From contig CP070650.1 of assembly GCA_020354595.1 (NCBI GenBank), positions 2,571,106 to 2,581,027 on the forward strand: a stretch of DNA of 9,922 nt. The letters are read 5' to 3'. Under the pieces are notes generated by a model. It saw only the letters and a list, made by a program, of their open reading frames with translations. It made no database searches and had not been told where the DNA came from. The DNA comes from Myxococcales bacterium (GTDB taxonomy: Bacteria; Myxococcota_A; Polyangia; Polyangiales; Houyiibacteriaceae). Both the position numbers and the translations under genes were made by a program. Shown here piece by piece: positions 8,762 through 9,922 of the stretch (the stretch's first letter is position 1; the number at the start of each line of letters is the position of its first letter).

Positions 8762-9922
8762 CACTCGTCCTCCCCCGTCTCGAAGATCGGGTTGTGCGTG
8801 TGCTCGCCGGGCTTGTGCGGCCGCTCGATCATCTCGTGAAGATTCGCGCCGGCGGGCACCATCGGGTAGACGGCGTCTTCCTGCTCGACCCGGAAGTCGA
8901 TGACGACGGTGCCTTCAGTGGCCTCAGCCTTGCGAACCGCATCCTCGACCTCGGAGCGTTTTTCGACCCGCAAGCCCGTCAGACCGTGAGCCTCCGCGAT
9001 CTTCACGAAGTCCGGACTCAGCAACGGCGTCGCAACATAGCGGCCGCCGAAGAAGAACTCCTGCCACTGGCGCACCATGCCGAGATAGCCGTTGTTGATG
9101 ATCGCGACGTTGACCTTGATGCCTTCCTGCGCGCAGACCGAGAGCTCCGCCTGCGTCATCTGGAAGCCGCCGTCGCCACAGACGACCCAGACCGAATCGC
9201 CTGGCTGCGCGAACTTCGCACCAATGGCGGCAGGTAGCGCAAAGCCCATGGTCCCGAGGCCGCCCGAGGTGATGAGCTTCCGCGGATAATCGTGCTTGTA
9301 GTACTGCGCCTCCCACATCTGGTGCTGGCCGACGTCCGTGACGACGAGCGCCTTGCCCTCGGTGAGCCGATACAGGTCGTGAATCACGTGAGCGGCGTAC
9401 AGCTTGCCGAGGTCCGGCAAGTTCTGGATGTCTCGGACGGCCGAATCGCCTTTGATTTCATCGATGTACGCCAGCCACTCCGGCCGGTCGCACTTGTCGA
9501 CGTACGGAAGCAACTCCTTCAACACCGAGTGCGCGTCCCCCACAATGGGAACGTCCACGTAGACGTTCTTGTTGATCTCGGCGGGGTCGAGCTCGACGTG
9601 GATCTTCTTCGCGTTTTGGGCGTAGGTCTTGAGATTCCCCGTCACGCGGTCGTCGAACCGCATGCCAACCGCGATGATCAAGTCGGCGTCCTGGATGGCC
9701 TTGTTGACCCAGGTCTCGCCGTGCATGCCCATCATCCCGAGGTTTCGGGGATGCGTCGCAGGGAATCCGCCGAGGCCGAGTAGGGTGCAGGCCACCGGAA
9801 TGTTCGTCTTCTCGACGAACTCCAGAACCGCTTCGGTTGCCTGCGATTTGATGATTCCGTGGCCGGCGAAGAGAATCGGGCGCTTGGCGTTTTTGATCAA
9901 CGCAGCCGCCTCCTCGAGTTGC
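8761..9922 (-). CDS. ilvB: Acetohydroxyacid synthase large (catalytic) subunit, N-terminus outside the window
   Basis: The frame is open to the right edge; the visible part is about 386 residues, beginning QLEEAAALIKNAKRPILFAGHGI. It lacks the N-terminal domain of roughly 180 residues that carries the catalytic Glu. With thiamine diphosphate and FAD the enzyme joins two pyruvates to acetolactate, or pyruvate and 2-ketobutyrate to acetohydroxybutyrate. Visible are the central domain (VACTLLGLGGFPATHPRNLGMMGMHG, GMRFDDRVTGN, HVELDPAEINKN) and the C-terminal ThDP domain (TDVGQHQMWEAQYY, GGLGTMGFALPAAIGAK, then GDGGFQMTQAEL to AIINNGYLGMVRQWQEFF, the GDG...NN Mg/ThDP motif). HQMWEAQYY, RQWQ and the paired small subunit identify a biosynthetic enzyme rather than pyruvate oxidase or catabolic acetolactate synthase. 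The TTG at 9900 is an internal codon, not the start. The stop TGA (8763..8761) overlaps the ilvN start. Confidence 0.96.
   Translation of the reverse strand, partial: QLEEAAALIKNAKRPILFAGHGIIKSQATEAVLEFVEKTNIPVACTLLGLGGFPATHPRNLGMMGMHGETWVNKAIQDADLIIAVGMRFDDRVTGNLKTYAQNAKKIHVELDPAEINKNVYVDVPIVGDAHSVLKELLPYVDKCDRPEWLAYIDEIKGDSAVRDIQNLPDLGKLYAAHVIHDLYRLTEGKALVVTDVGQHQMWEAQYYKHDYPRKLITSGGLGTMGFALPAAIGAKFAQPGDSVWVVCGDGGFQMTQAELSVCAQEGIKVNVAIINNGYLGMVRQWQEFFFGGRYVATPLLSPDFVKIAEAHGLTGLRVEKRSEVEDAVRKAEATEGTVVIDFRVEQEDAVYPMVPAGANLHEMIERPHKPGEHTHNPIFETGEDE
8769..8773 (-). promoter_or_regulatory. Ribosome binding site of ilvN
   Basis: GGAGG, in a longer GGGGGAGGA run, lies inside the last codons of ilvB. 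Spacing is 7 bases to the ATG at 8761 and 4 to the GTG at 8764, which favours the ATG start. Confidence 0.8.

Overview
The window is one densely packed minus-strand gene cluster for branched-chain amino acid synthesis. It contains no RNA genes, mobile elements, CRISPR arrays or non-coding stretch over 40 bases. In transcription order (right to left) it reads ilvB (5' end outside the window), ilvN, ilvC, leuA, leuC, leuD (broken), cimA, leuB, and a malic-enzyme-family gene that runs off the left edge. Junctions are overlaps or gaps of 0 to 38 bases, so it is very probably a single operon. Neither its promoter nor its terminator is in the window.

The genes form a nearly complete pathway set. 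IlvB/IlvN (acetohydroxyacid synthase) and IlvC (ketol-acid reductoisomerase) serve valine, leucine and isoleucine. LeuA, LeuC/LeuD and LeuB make leucine from 2-ketoisovalerate. CimA (citramalate synthase) joins pyruvate and acetyl-CoA, and its product is processed by the same LeuC/LeuD and LeuB to 2-ketobutyrate, giving a threonine-independent route to isoleucine. The dihydroxyacid dehydratase (ilvD) and the transaminase (ilvE) are not here. The last gene would make pyruvate from malate if it is a malic enzyme. Pyruvate is the substrate of both acetohydroxyacid synthase and CimA.

The main anomaly is leuD. Its reading frame is interrupted twice: one net extra base near position 3842, inside the conserved GDNFG...SSREHA motif, and an in-frame TAG at 3718..3716. 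The rest of the gene is still recognisable to the normal C-terminus. Because LeuC needs LeuD, this lesion would block both leucine and citramalate-derived isoleucine unless another leuD exists or the sequence contains errors.

The DNA is GC-rich by eye, with long spurious antisense open frames typical of such genomes. The operon composition and the use of CimA suggest a Gram-negative bacterium of deltaproteobacterial or myxobacterial type, but this is a weak inference from gene order and protein style, not a phylogenetic result.
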